DNA of 64,000 nucleotides from Desulfobulbus rhabdoformis (GTDB lineage: Bacteria; Desulfobacterota; Desulfobulbia; Desulfobulbales; Desulfobulbaceae). Both the position numbers and the translations under genes were made by a program. The notes beneath the pieces were generated by a model. That model searched no databases and was not told the DNA's origin. It saw only the letters and a program-made list of their open reading frames with translations. Positions 8,687 through 17,949 of this stretch are shown in pieces. The DNA lies in NCBI RefSeq assembly GCF_016919065.1, contig NZ_JAFFQA010000016.1, positions 1-64,000 of the forward strand, written 5' to 3'. The first letter of the stretch is position 1. Every line of letters starts with the position of its first letter.

Positions 8687-9685
8687 GTGGCAAGACAAGA
8701 GAAAAAAAGAGGTGGAAACGGTAGTTCAGGCAGTGCCGCATCGCCCTATGGGTTTGACCCCACCCACGGCTATGATCTGCAACAACTGCTTCAAGTGACC
8801 GCTCCTCAAGGACCTGAGGATTTTCAAGCATTCTGGCAAAAAAAATATGCTGCGGCCCTCAAGGTACAGACTGTGCCGGTTTTGAAAGATACCGGCGGTA
8901 ATTTTAAAGGCTGGCGGGTTTTTGATCTGGCATACACCTCAACAGATGTTTTTCCCATAGGGGGCTGGCTGCTGCTCCCCGAGGGGGGGGAGCCGCGCAG
9001 GGGTTTTATCATAACGCATGGGTACGGTAATCGAGAGCAGCCAGATTACCACCTCCAATTTCAAGATGCCGCCATTCTTTTTCCCTGTCTGCGTGGTCTT
9101 GGTCGAAGCCAGCGGCAACCGATCTCCAATGAGGTTAAGTGGCATGTACTCCATGATATTGACAAGCCTGAGCAATACATTCTCAGGGGCTGTGTGGAAG
9201 ATGTGTGGACAGGTGTCAGTGCCTTGCTGCGCCTTTTTCCTTATCTTTCGGGGCATGTCGGCTACCTCGGACAGAGTTTTGGTGGCGGGATTGGTGCATT
9301 GGCTCTGGCCTGGGAAAAACGTATTGCGCGGGCTCATCTCTCCGTGCCCACCTTTGGAAACCATCCTCTCCGCTTAACCCTGCCCAATATTGGCAGTGGG
9401 GCCAGTCTTCAGGACTATTACCAGGAGCAGGGCAAGTCCATTTTTACGACCCTGCAATATTACGACGCCGCAACGGCAGCCCGGTTCATTCATATACCGG
9501 TGCACTGTGCATTGGCCCTGTATGATCCCTTTGTGCCACCCCCTGGCCAGTTTGCCCTGTTTAATGCACTTCGTGGCCCCAAGGAACGTTTTATCCTCAC
9601 AGCTGGGCATCATTCGTATCCGGAGCAGGAAAACGAAGAGCTGAAACTGCAAACAGAGGTGGAGCGTTTTTTCAGGAATTTATAA
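8687..9685 (+). CDS. Acetyl-xylan-esterase-like alpha/beta hydrolase
   Basis: The product (332 residues from the chosen GTG) is an alpha/beta hydrolase of the AXE1/cephalosporin-C deacetylase type. The nucleophile Ser lies in YLGQSFGGGIGAL, the acid Asp in LALYDPFVPPPGQ and the His in TAGHHSYP, in the expected order. An oxyanion-hole region is seen at IITHGYGNRE. The frame is open from a TTG at 8663, but TAGGGGG at 8672-8678 is well spaced for the GTG at 8687. No signal peptide is seen, so it acts in the cytoplasm. The substrate is unknown; AXE1-like enzymes typically remove acetyl or small acyl groups from sugars. It follows the unrecognised gene in an apparent operon. Confidence 0.8.
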   Translation: MARQEKKRGGNGSSGSAASPYGFDPTHGYDLQQLLQVTAPQGPEDFQAFWQKKYAAALKVQTVPVLKDTGGNFKGWRVFDLAYTSTDVFPIGGWLLLPEGGEPRRGFIITHGYGNREQPDYHLQFQDAAILFPCLRGLGRSQRQPISNEVKWHVLHDIDKPEQYILRGCVEDVWTGVSALLRLFPYLSGHVGYLGQSFGGGIGALALAWEKRIARAHLSVPTFGNHPLRLTLPNIGSGASLQDYYQEQGKSIFTTLQYYDAATAARFIHIPVHCALALYDPFVPPPGQFALFNALRGPKERFILTAGHHSYPEQENEELKLQTEVERFFRNL

Positions 9686-9810
9686 CCTGAATCCGTGAGC
9701 ATTCATCGGGGGCGTCAGGTGAAGTTGAACAACAAATGAATTAATTTAAAAATCCTTGTCCCATTAATTGGATAGGCTGTTCCGTGACCACTCGCCGTCA
9801 CGGATTCAGG
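9686..9810. repeat. REP-like repeat with separated arms, plus internal hairpin
   Basis: CCTGAATCCGTGAG at 9686-9699 and its complement GTCACGGATTCAGG at 9797-9810 bound a 97-base interior. A second TCCGTGA arm at 9781 pairs with TCACGGA at 9798-9804, giving a compact hairpin. It looks like a member of the short hairpin family seen elsewhere, with extra sequence between the arms. The open frame of the next gene runs into it, which argues for that gene's downstream start. Confidence 0.7.
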
Positions 9811-9819
9811 TATAAGGCC

Positions 9820-10548
9820 ATGCAGAAACAGTATCATAAATGGCACAGTTGGCGCCTTGACCGGGAGGTTGAACTCTTGGTGATTGGACATGCAGGGGCT
9901 AAGGTGCTTGTTTTTCCAACAAGGGACGGGAATTTTCAGGAGTATGAACGGTTACGCATGCCTGAATCCCTGCAGCAGAAGATTGATGGCGGAGAACTCC
10001 AGCTTTTTTGTGTGGATTACCTTGCAGGTGAAACGTTCTATTGTTGGTGGGCCCATCCTGCTGGTCGATTACACCGGCACTGGCAGTTTGAAGAGTATGT
10101 GCTGCACGAGGTCTTTCCCCTCATGGAGATGATCAACAACAGTGAACGCGTCATTGCCCATGGCTGCAGCCTGGGCGCCTTTTTGGCCGCAAACCTTGCC
10201 TTTCGCCATCCTCACCTGTTTCAAAAGCTTGTCACCTTTTCCGGTCGCTATGACTTGACGCTTTCTGTGGAATGTTTCACCAACCTGTTGGATGGCTACT
10301 ACGATGAAAATGTCTATTTTCACATGCCCACCCATTTTCTTCCCAATGTGCAGTGCTCCACACTCTTGTCGCATCTGCGACGGATGGAAATAGTGTTGGT
10401 GATCGGTAAGCACGATCCCTTTAAGGCAAATAACGAAGCATTAAGCCATATTTTGCATCAAAAAAAGGTGCCCCACACGCTGCATTACTGGGAAGAGCGT
10501 GCTCATAGCGGCTATTACTGGCGACGTATGGCACCGATCTATCTCTGA
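9820..10548 (+). CDS. Esterase-D-type alpha/beta hydrolase
   Basis: The 242-residue protein belongs to the esterase/enterochelin-esterase-like (esterase D) hydrolases. The nucleophile is in AHGCSLGAFLA (GxSxG), the acid residue in VIGKHDPFKAN and the His in ERAHSGYYWRR. The N-terminal half has the AKVLVFPTRDG strand-turn typical of the group. Reading is open from a GTG at 9784, but those 12 codons are translated repeat sequence, so I choose the ATG at 9820. There is no signal peptide. It is 134 bases downstream of the AXE1-like gene and may belong to the same transcription unit. Substrate unknown. Confidence 0.8.
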   Translation: MQKQYHKWHSWRLDREVELLVIGHAGAKVLVFPTRDGNFQEYERLRMPESLQQKIDGGELQLFCVDYLAGETFYCWWAHPAGRLHRHWQFEEYVLHEVFPLMEMINNSERVIAHGCSLGAFLAANLAFRHPHLFQKLVTFSGRYDLTLSVECFTNLLDGYYDENVYFHMPTHFLPNVQCSTLLSHLRRMEIVLVIGKHDPFKANNEALSHILHQKKVPHTLHYWEERAHSGYYWRRMAPIYL

Positions 10549-10601
10549 GAAATTCTTGATATTTACTTGTTTAACGAGAATGCTCCCGTCGTGGAGGCAT
10601 A

Positions 10602-10632
10602 CCCCCCTGTGGCATTATCTGCCCAAGGGGGG
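10602..10632. terminator. Strong hairpin between convergent genes
   Basis: CCCCCCT (10602-10608) pairs with AGGGGGG (10626-10632), and an inner GGCA/TGCC stem continues the helix. It lies between the convergent stops at 10548 and 10640. There is no T tract on either side, so intrinsic termination is likely but not certain. Confidence 0.5.
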
Positions 10633-10639
10633 CTCTCAA

Positions 10640-13213
10640 TTATCTTCTGTTCACTGGATTTCTCGGGTCATAATCTGAGCTGAAATCAAGATCTCCAAGG
10701 CCTGCGGCTATATCATCCCAGCGCAGCCACTTAAAGTTGGTTCCCACATCATCGGGATCCTCGTTGGTATCGGTTCCATCCTGGGCGATAAACGCTCCGT
10801 AAAGGAAGTTCTCGCTCAGTGCGATGTTGGTGACATCGATGGAGTCGGTGTGCTGGGTACCATCAATGCCCTCCATGTCATCGACAATGGCAAAGGAGGT
10901 CAGATAGTTGTTGGCCGTACCGACAGGAGTTCGATCGAAAACAGCGTAGGTTTGGTTTCCCTGACTGGAAAGGAAAACATAACCGGCACCGTTATCACCG
11001 TAATAGATGGTCATGCCCTCGAGATCGGCAACCAGATTGTTTTCTCCCTCCTCGGCGATCATATCACCATCACCCAGTTGCACTACGCTGCCAGTTGACG
11101 TTGGTTCAGCATCAATGGCGTAGAGGCCGACTCCTTCCTGGGCGATGTAGGCTTTGCCATATTCCTGATCCACCACAATGCCTTCAGCATGTTCGTCATC
11201 ATCGCCGCCTTCAAGGGTGATGGTTCTCACCTTTTCCCAGCCGATGGTATCGTTGCTTCGTGCGACCAATTCAAACTGGGCCACATTCCAGGTGTCGTTT
11301 TGGGTGGCAAAGGCGTAAACCGTTCCGTCAACCGGGCTCTTGTACACACCTTCTCCGTAGGCAGTATCTTTGCCAAGTTCCTCTGCCACAAAAAGCTGAT
11401 CGCTTGCGTAATCGGTAATGTCCGAAATATAGGGGGGCGTAGCCTGAATTGCATAAATGGCAAACTTGTTATTGTTCCGATCGGTGAACAGAGCAATATC
11501 AACACTTGTACCATTCAAATCAAAATCGTAAATGATATCGACATTGTTATAACGGTTATTGCCAGGCAGAGCGTCGGTCAGTGTATTGCCCTGGGCGTCA
11601 TAGATTGAGTACCCTGCATTTTTCTGCGTGCCGATGACGAGGCTTTCGTTGACGTTATCAGGATTGATCCAGATTGCAATATCATCGGCATCAGGATCTG
11701 GCATGGTTGAACGGGTGGTCTCCAGAACCGGGGCGACTATGCGAGAGGTCTCCGCGGCAATATTGATCGCAGCCGGAGTGACGAATCCCCATTCCGGGCT
11801 GTTTTTGGACTGGACACTGTCGTATTCATACTCGTTTGTCAGGGAACCGTAGGTCCATACGCCCAGTGAGGCCATGCGGTTATCCTTATAACGGCTTGCA
11901 GCCTGAATGGCATAACTCGTGTTGTCCGCTACAATATCAGAATAGAGGGTGGTACCCCAGCCAAAGTTATCCAGGACAACGGCTCCATCATTGAGATCAA
12001 GAACGCCATCGTTATCGTTATCCAGATCATCACCACTGGCAATAACTGTCTGCGGGGAATAGATAAGCAAGTAGGCTGCATCATCGGAATTCAAGCTGCT
12101 TAGATCGGCCTCAACGCTGGTGGCCGCAGATCCGGTGGCCAACTCGTAACTACTGTCTTTGATGCAGGTAATGCCAGCCTCCTTAGCCGCGTTACCGCTG
12201 AGGTCTATGCTCAGGTTGGCGGTTCCCTCGTTATTGTCGATAACCACCAGGTAGATGTCCTCAAGGCTCTGGGAAGGATTTGAGTAGAGTTCAACGTATT
12301 TATTACCGGTATTGACAATTTCATTAAGCAGGACAAAGGGCGCTTTTAAAAAATTGTGCGTCCCCGGGGTCAACTTGGCGTTGGGCGGTAAGTTGGCGCT
12401 GGCTTCAAGCGTATCGTAGCGCAGCTCGGCTGCCATCTCTTTATCACTTTTTTCGGGTTCTTCGTAAATGTCACCGTTGGCCCAGGCGTCCACAGAATTC
12501 GCGTTCAGGTCGTCATAGAAGCGGGTCGCAGCATCCGGATCACTGGCCGACTGCGATAAAACGGCATCGCTGTAGACATAGCCCTCGTCACCATTGAGGG
12601 AGCCAACGCTGTCGATGATGGTTGCATCACGGGGCAGATCAAGCACACCATCGTTATTCACATCGAGGTCATCGTTGATGCTGATTTTTGCCCGTGTTTG
12701 GATCAGGGCGTAGGTCACCGCATCGTGTTCAAGTAAGCCGTCTTCATGGGCATCATCATCAATGTAGGTCTTAATAAGTGGTTCATTAATGACGGTGGTC
12801 TCAGAGCTGACGACCTCATTATACTCGTCCGCATTTTTGACAATGATCAGCCCATTGGTTCCGATCTTTTTTCCTGTCAGGTTCAGGGCATAGTCGACGT
12901 TTCCTTCTTCCCCCTCATCGCCATCGATAACCACGAGATATGTGTTTTGAATGACTTTTTTAGCTGTCCCCCGTAATTCAATATATTGCAAGGCATGGAT
13001 ATCTTCAGGAATGTTTGCTTTGAACTCATTGATAATAAGAGATTTTTTGTGGACTTTTTTGTGCTTTTTTTTGAAGTGATGCCTGTGTATTGCATGGTTG
13101 TGATTGTGCGTATGCCCCCATCTGTTCATCGCTTTCTCCTTTGCAAAAGCGATCGGGCTGGAGAGCAATATGCCGGCAATAACTGCTGCTGAGGTAATAA
13201 ATAAGTGACGCAT
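10640..13213 (-). CDS. Exported beta-propeller phytase-like protein with two lamin-tail-like domains
   Basis: From the ATG at 13213 the product is 857 residues with a clear signal peptide (LFITSAAVIAGILLSS, cut near AFA). A His/Lys-rich stretch (HTHNHNHAIHRHH) follows. Residues ~58-140 and ~291-360 are two copies of a lamin-tail-like fold (LIINEFKAN and FVLLNEIVN). Each is followed by a Ca-binding-type loop, DLDVNNDGVLDL and DLDNDNDGVLDL. Residues ~504-857 fit the beta-propeller phytase family: DPDADDIAIWINP, then GGDDDEHAEGIVVD and LVADLEGMTIYY. Such enzymes release phosphate from phytate and need Ca. The divergent pst operon supports a phosphate-scavenging role. A longer frame to 13327 is rejected because its first 38 codons are partly the intergenic repeat; AGGAGG precedes the chosen ATG. 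Confidence 0.8.
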   Translation of the reverse strand: MRHLFITSAAVIAGILLSSPIAFAKEKAMNRWGHTHNHNHAIHRHHFKKKHKKVHKKSLIINEFKANIPEDIHALQYIELRGTAKKVIQNTYLVVIDGDEGEEGNVDYALNLTGKKIGTNGLIIVKNADEYNEVVSSETTVINEPLIKTYIDDDAHEDGLLEHDAVTYALIQTRAKISINDDLDVNNDGVLDLPRDATIIDSVGSLNGDEGYVYSDAVLSQSASDPDAATRFYDDLNANSVDAWANGDIYEEPEKSDKEMAAELRYDTLEASANLPPNAKLTPGTHNFLKAPFVLLNEIVNTGNKYVELYSNPSQSLEDIYLVVIDNNEGTANLSIDLSGNAAKEAGITCIKDSSYELATGSAATSVEADLSSLNSDDAAYLLIYSPQTVIASGDDLDNDNDGVLDLNDGAVVLDNFGWGTTLYSDIVADNTSYAIQAASRYKDNRMASLGVWTYGSLTNEYEYDSVQSKNSPEWGFVTPAAINIAAETSRIVAPVLETTRSTMPDPDADDIAIWINPDNVNESLVIGTQKNAGYSIYDAQGNTLTDALPGNNRYNNVDIIYDFDLNGTSVDIALFTDRNNNKFAIYAIQATPPYISDITDYASDQLFVAEELGKDTAYGEGVYKSPVDGTVYAFATQNDTWNVAQFELVARSNDTIGWEKVRTITLEGGDDDEHAEGIVVDQEYGKAYIAQEGVGLYAIDAEPTSTGSVVQLGDGDMIAEEGENNLVADLEGMTIYYGDNGAGYVFLSSQGNQTYAVFDRTPVGTANNYLTSFAIVDDMEGIDGTQHTDSIDVTNIALSENFLYGAFIAQDGTDTNEDPDDVGTNFKWLRWDDIAAGLGDLDFSSDYDPRNPVNRR

Positions 13214-13905
13214 TCCTGGCGAACCTCCTGGATTGTTCTGCTGTATTGGGTGGTGTACCCTACGATCTTTCATGATGGAAGGGTGTCTTGAATAATTAGA
13301 TTTTTCAATCAAGGTCAAGGCATGCAAAAAAATTTACCGCAGGCATATACATGATATCGGAGTCTTCGCTTACCTCCGAGGATAAAATTTTTCGCATAAC
13401 GCAGAGATTGGCAGAAAAAGCAATTATTCAAGATTCCCGAAGTGATGAAGAGCATGTTCCTTCATGAAGGGAGCCTTCTATAGGCCGGCTTTGCTTACCG
13501 GCTTTGTGTTAGAAGTCTATGTGGATTGGATAAAAGCTCTATTTGAATTGTTGCTGCCTCATTTTTTTGGTGCAATGGGGGCTTCTTCATGCAGGAAACT
13601 AGAGGGGGCAGGTGCAAAGAAAGGAAGGCTTGCAGAGCGGATCTTTTTTCGATAGAGTTTGTCGTCTTTCTCAGGTGGAGTATTTCTCCAAAATTTCCCT
13701 CCATGTTTGCTGGCTTGTCTGACCTTCATTCTCTATGAGTGTCGTTTCTATCAGCATGTCTCTGTTGAGTCCTTTTTTAGTTTTTGAATAATATTTATAA
13801 ACTGAAATTTCACATGACTTGAACCCATCCTTAAACAGTGGGGCCTATACTTTTCGCCATCATTTTTATCGACCTTCTATTCACACTTACAACAAGGAGT
13901 AGACA
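13214..13905. other. Divergent phytase/pstS intergenic region
   Basis: About 690 bases hold one MITE-like repeat (13281-13438). The part near pstS (13780-13860) is AT-rich and is the likely promoter region. I see TTCACATGACTT but cannot match a convincing Pho box. The open frame at 13464-13655 has no family features. Confidence 0.5.
13281..13438 (+). repeat. MITE-like element, copy 1
   Basis: 158 bp bounded by GGGTGTCTTGAATAATT (13281-13297) and its imperfect complement ending AATTATTCAAGATTCCC (13422-13438). The core carries AAAATTT...TAAAATTTTT arms and the TCGGAG/CTCCGA inner stem. It lies just upstream of the phytase gene, whose frame reads into it. Confidence 0.9.
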
Positions 13906-14931
13906 ATGAAGTTGGCGAAAACAGTGCGTTCACTGGTTCTGTGTTCAATGTGTAGTTTCTTTGCGGTGTCAGCCATGGCTGCAACCACCGTCGTTGGCTC
14001 TGGTGCCAGCTTTCCCGCTCCCATCTACACAACCTGGTTTAAGCAGTTCAGTCGTGCTAACAAAGGTGTGCAGATCAACTACCAGGCCAAAGGTTCTGGC
14101 GCCGGAATTCGTGATTTTATCGATCACACCGTTGATTTTGCTGCCAGTGATGCTGCCATGACCGAGAAGCAGATCGCCAAGGTTCCTGAAGGCGTTCAGT
14201 TGCTGCCCATGACCGCCGGTGAGATTGTTTTGGCGTACAACCTGAAAGGAGTCAAAGACCTGCAACTGAGCCGTGAGGCCTACACCGGTATATTCCTGGG
14301 GAAAATTAAAAAATGGAACGATCCGGTTTTGGTGAAAGCCAATCCCGGAGTAACAATGCCTGATGAGGAAATCACCGTGGTTTCCCGCGCTGACAGTTCC
14401 GGAACCAGCTATGTCTTTACCCAGCATCTTGCCGCCATCTCACCGGAATTTGCCAAGAATCCAGGCTATGGGAAGACCGTCAACTGGCCCTCGGCTATTA
14501 AAATGGTGAAGGCGCCGAAAAATGATGGTGTAACCGCAACCATCAAACAGACCCCTGGCGCGATTGGGTATATTGAGTACGGCTATGCCAAGATGACCAA
14601 ACAGCCCATGGCAAAACTGGAAAATAAGGCGGGCAAATTTGTTGCTCCCGGTCTTGAAGGTGGGCAGGCAGCGCTGGCCAACGCCAAACTGCCGGAGAAT
14701 ATGATCGCCTGGATTACTGATCCCGCGGGTGATCAATCCTACCCGATCGCCACCTATACCTGGATGATGTTCTACAAGAAGTACAGTGATCCTGCAAAAG
14801 CAGAGATCCTGCGTAACATGGTTGCCTACTGTCTGGACCATGGTCAAAAAATTGCCGACAAGATCGGATATATCCCGCTGCCTGCCAATGTCGTTGAGAA
14901 GGTTCGCGCTGCTTCTGCCAATATTCAGTAA
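13906..14931 (+). CDS. pstS: Phosphate ABC transporter substrate-binding protein
   Basis: The 341-residue PstS has a signal peptide (about residues 1-25, ending SAMA) and the family's phosphate-binding motifs: VVGSGASFPAPIY at the mature N-terminus, VDFAASDAAM, RADSSGTSYVFT and PGAIGYIEYGYA. It captures phosphate in the periplasm and passes it to PstCA. AAGGAG lies nine bases before the ATG. It heads the pst operon. A stable hairpin between its stop and pstC could keep pstS mRNA more abundant than the rest, as is common for binding-protein genes. Confidence 0.96.
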   Translation: MKLAKTVRSLVLCSMCSFFAVSAMAATTVVGSGASFPAPIYTTWFKQFSRANKGVQINYQAKGSGAGIRDFIDHTVDFAASDAAMTEKQIAKVPEGVQLLPMTAGEIVLAYNLKGVKDLQLSREAYTGIFLGKIKKWNDPVLVKANPGVTMPDEEITVVSRADSSGTSYVFTQHLAAISPEFAKNPGYGKTVNWPSAIKMVKAPKNDGVTATIKQTPGAIGYIEYGYAKMTKQPMAKLENKAGKFVAPGLEGGQAALANAKLPENMIAWITDPAGDQSYPIATYTWMMFYKKYSDPAKAEILRNMVAYCLDHGQKIADKIGYIPLPANVVEKVRAASANIQ

Positions 14932-14960
14932 TCAGCTCTCTTCCTTCCCCTCATAACCAT

Positions 14961-14993
14961 GTCACTATCCAGGAGGTACTTCTGGATAGTGAC
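14961..14993 (+). promoter_or_regulatory. Intercistronic hairpin between pstS and pstC
   Basis: GTCACTATCCAG (14961-14972) and CTGGATAGTGAC (14982-14993) form a perfect 12-bp stem with a 9-base loop. No T tract follows, so it probably stabilises the upstream pstS message or slows transcription rather than ending it. Confidence 0.7.
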
Positions 14994-15011
14994 GTATAAG
15001 GAGCATCGACA

Positions 15012-15983
15012 ATGGCTCATCCTACGACGACTCTTCCCCAGGAGGCTGCCTCTCTGTCCCAGCCTCCTTCAAAGATGGACATCATCTTCAATAAATCCTT
15101 TCGCTCGCTGACCTACGCCTTTACCTGGGCTATGGTTCTTTTGCTTGCCGCGATTGTCATTAAAATCGGAATCAAGGCTATACCAGCCATAGAACGGCAC
15201 GGACTTGCATTTCTCACTACCACCACCTGGGATGTCAACAGTCAACATTTCGGTATATTGCCCGAAATCTGGGGGACTCTTTATAGTTCGCTCTTGGCCC
15301 TGATACTTGGAGGCTTTTTCGGTATCACCATCGCTATCTTTCTCACCCAGGATTTTCTTCCCCATCGGGTAGAGGTGGTGCTGAAGTCCATTATCGAGTT
15401 GCTTGCCGCTATTCCAAGTGTTGTCTACGGCCTCTGGGGTATTTTTGTGCTGATCCCCTTAATCCGGCCACTGGCTGATTTCCTGCATACCCATTTGGGG
15501 TGGCTGCCCTGGTTCTCCACCAGTCTGAGCGGCCCAGGTATGTTTCCGGCGGCACTGGTCCTCTCTATCATGATTTTGCCGACTATCGCGGCTATTTCCC
15601 AGGATGCCTTTCGCGCCATCCCCCACAAAACCAAAGAGGCTGCCTTTGGCATGGGGACCACCCGTTGGGAAGCAATCCTCAAGGTTATGCTGCCCGCTGC
15701 CTCGGGTGGTATTTTTGGTGCCCTGGTGCTGGGGCTAGGACGCGCACTGGGGGAAACCATGGCTCTGGCCATGCTGGTGGGAAACTCCAATCAGATTAGC
15801 CTTTCTGTGTTTGCCCCGGCCAACACGCTTGCCTCCCTGCTTGCCCTCAACTTCCCTGAAGCTGCCGAGTATGAGGTTTCCGTGCTCATGTATGCGGCCT
15901 GTATTCTCCTGCTCATTACTCTGCTGGTCAATATCGCCGGTACCGCCATTATCGCCATGACCGGATCAGGAGCGAAAAAATGA
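15012..15983 (+). CDS. pstC: Phosphate ABC transporter permease PstC
   Basis: The 323-residue inner-membrane permease has six predicted helices after a 30-residue cytoplasmic start. The family signatures are present: ELLAAIPSVVYGLWGIF near residue 120, and the EAA loop KEAAFGMGTTRWEAILKVML followed by GLGRALGETMALAML. It forms the phosphate channel with PstA and is driven by PstB. AAGGAG is spaced nine bases before the ATG. Its end overlaps pstA by four bases (ATGA), showing translational coupling. Confidence 0.96.
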   Translation: MAHPTTTLPQEAASLSQPPSKMDIIFNKSFRSLTYAFTWAMVLLLAAIVIKIGIKAIPAIERHGLAFLTTTTWDVNSQHFGILPEIWGTLYSSLLALILGGFFGITIAIFLTQDFLPHRVEVVLKSIIELLAAIPSVVYGLWGIFVLIPLIRPLADFLHTHLGWLPWFSTSLSGPGMFPAALVLSIMILPTIAAISQDAFRAIPHKTKEAAFGMGTTRWEAILKVMLPAASGGIFGALVLGLGRALGETMALAMLVGNSNQISLSVFAPANTLASLLALNFPEAAEYEVSVLMYAACILLLITLLVNIAGTAIIAMTGSGAKK

Positions 15984-16867
15984 AACACGCCCAAACTGCT
16001 GAGAACGAGTTTCACCTGCCCCGTCTTGAACGACAACCGTTCGAGCCCCGGGCACTCAAGTCGATCGTGCTGAGTTCAATTACGGTTGCCGCTGCCATTA
16101 CAGCCTGCATCCCTTTGTTTTCAGTTCTGATTATGCTGCTGTACCGTGGAGGCAAACGGCTATCGCTGGAAGTCTTTTATCAGTTGCCGCCCACGGCCTT
16201 TGAGACTGGTGGTGGTTTTGGAAACGCTATCGTCGGCACCCTGTTTATGGTCGGTATTGCCGCTTTGATCTCTGTTCCGTTCGGTATCCTTGCCGCCATC
16301 TTTTTAGCCGAGCTGGGGCCGGACAGTAAGGTAGCCATAACAGCCAGGTTTTGCGCCAAGATCATGACCGGACTGCCTTCCATTCTAGCCGGTGTTTTTG
16401 CCTACGCGGCCGTGGTGGTGGTGTTCAAGACCTATTCAGCCTGGGCTGGTGGCATTGCCCTGTCTTTATTGATGATTCCCGTGGTTCTGCTCACTGCTGA
16501 AGAGGCGATCAAGATGGTGCCACGGGCGATGAAGGAGGCTGCTGTAGGGATTGGCTGTACTCCTGCGCAGGCCATGGTCAAAGTCATCTTACCCGTTGCT
16601 TTACCGGGCATCATCACCGGCGTTGTTCTGGCGGTTGCACGTGCTGCCGGTGAGACGGCACCGCTGCTGTTTACCGCACTCTTCAGCGATTACTGGCTGA
16701 AAGCACAGGAGCCCACAGCCTCCCTGGCCGTGCTCATCTATAACTACTCAGGTATGCCGTTTGAAAATCAGATTGAGTTGGCCTGGGCTGCTTCCCTGGT
16801 TTTGGTGTTGATGGTCTTTCTCCTCAATATCATCAGCCGTACCCTTGGTGGCCGCAAAAAAATTTAA
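15980..16867 (+). CDS. pstA: Phosphate ABC transporter permease PstA
   Basis: The 295-residue second permease has six hydrophobic helices. Family motifs include TGLPSILAGVFAYAAVV and the EAA loop KEAAVGIGCTPAQAMVKVIL followed by VARAAGETAPLLFTALF. It pairs with PstC to form the membrane channel. The start overlaps the pstC stop (ATGA) and AGGAG lies within the pstC end. Confidence 0.96.
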   Translation: MKHAQTAENEFHLPRLERQPFEPRALKSIVLSSITVAAAITACIPLFSVLIMLLYRGGKRLSLEVFYQLPPTAFETGGGFGNAIVGTLFMVGIAALISVPFGILAAIFLAELGPDSKVAITARFCAKIMTGLPSILAGVFAYAAVVVVFKTYSAWAGGIALSLLMIPVVLLTAEEAIKMVPRAMKEAAVGIGCTPAQAMVKVILPVALPGIITGVVLAVARAAGETAPLLFTALFSDYWLKAQEPTASLAVLIYNYSGMPFENQIELAWAASLVLVLMVFLLNIISRTLGGRKKI

Positions 16868-16890
16868 TGCGCTTTTAAAGGAGTGAAACA

Positions 16891-17724
16891 ATGTTGATGA
16901 AATCAACTCAAAGGGAAGAAAAAGCAGCCACGCAGACCAACGATACTCCGGCTGAGGTTGTGCTCGACTGTCATGCAGAGCAGATTTTTTATGGAGATTT
17001 TCTCGCTGTCCGTGACAGCAAGGTGCCGATTCAAAAAAATAAAATTACCGGATTTATCGGACCTTCAGGCTGCGGCAAAAGCACGGTTTTAAAAAGTATC
17101 AATCGCATGAACGACCTGGTCCGAACTTTTCGTTTTGAAGGCAAGGTCCAGTTTCACGGGATTGATATTTATGACAAAAAAGTCGATCCGGTCTCTGTTC
17201 GCCGCAATATCGGTATGGTGTTTCAGCAACCCAATCCCTTTTCCATGTCCATTTATGAAAATGTGGCCTTTGGACTTCGTTTGAATCGTTTTCGGGGCAA
17301 CATGGATGAAAAGGTAGAAAAGGCGCTTCGTGGTGCAGCGCTTTGGGATGAGGTAAAAAATAAATTAAAAAACAATGGATTGTCGCTTTCAGGCGGTCAG
17401 CAGCAGCGGTTGTGCATTGCCCGGGCAATTGCCACCGAGCCACAGGTCCTTCTTATGGATGAGCCCTGTTCCGCTCTGGACCCTATCGCCACCCGTCAGG
17501 TCGAGGAGTTGATGATCCAGCTCAAACAACGCTTCACCGTGGCCATCGTCACCCACAACATGCAACAGGCCCAGCGCGTGGCTGATCAGACTGCTTTTTT
17601 TGCCGTCGATATCTCCCAAGGCGGACGTACCGGATATCTGGTGGAGATGGGGCCGACTTCAGAGTTGTTCAATAATCCCAAGGAACAGCTGACCAAAGAT
17701 TATCTTCACGGGGAATTCTCCTGA
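16891..17724 (+). CDS. pstB: Phosphate ABC transporter ATPase PstB
   Basis: The 277-residue ATPase contains Walker [10 protein letters not shown] (~residues 56-64), the Q-loop in [10 protein letters not shown], the ABC signature LSGGQQQR, Walker B VLLMDEP and the switch His in IVTHNM. This is a complete PstB powering phosphate uptake. A 20-residue polar N-terminal extension precedes the usual start. AAAGGAG is upstream of the ATG. No phoU follows it in this window, unlike many pst operons. Confidence 0.96.
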   Translation: MLMKSTQREEKAATQTNDTPAEVVLDCHAEQIFYGDFLAVRDSKVPIQKNKITGFIGPSGCGKSTVLKSINRMNDLVRTFRFEGKVQFHGIDIYDKKVDPVSVRRNIGMVFQQPNPFSMSIYENVAFGLRLNRFRGNMDEKVEKALRGAALWDEVKNKLKNNGLSLSGGQQQRLCIARAIATEPQVLLMDEPCSALDPIATRQVEELMIQLKQRFTVAIVTHNMQQAQRVADQTAFFAVDISQGGRTGYLVEMGPTSELFNNPKEQLTKDYLHGEFS

Positions 17725-17949
17725 TTTTTTTTATTGCACAGACTCCCCCGCATTTTTCTTCTCCTGATGTCACGAAAAGACCGACCAGAACAGGGAAAGT
17801 GCGGGTTCTTGATGGATGATTTTGCCTGCGTACCGGTATTGTCTTCCGGAGCACCTTACAAAGTAAAACGTGTTGAATGTTGAAAATGTGACGCTGCCAA
17901 GAGAACCTTTGAGTTGGCCTGAGTCCACCACCAACGGAGCCGTATTCCC

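Noticed and set aside
13464..13655. Small open frame between phytase and pstS
   Set aside because: No family signal and directly abuts a repeat element.
13780..13860. Pho box upstream of pstS
   Set aside because: TTCACATGACTT and nearby heptamers do not match the CTGTCAT direct-repeat consensus well enough to call.
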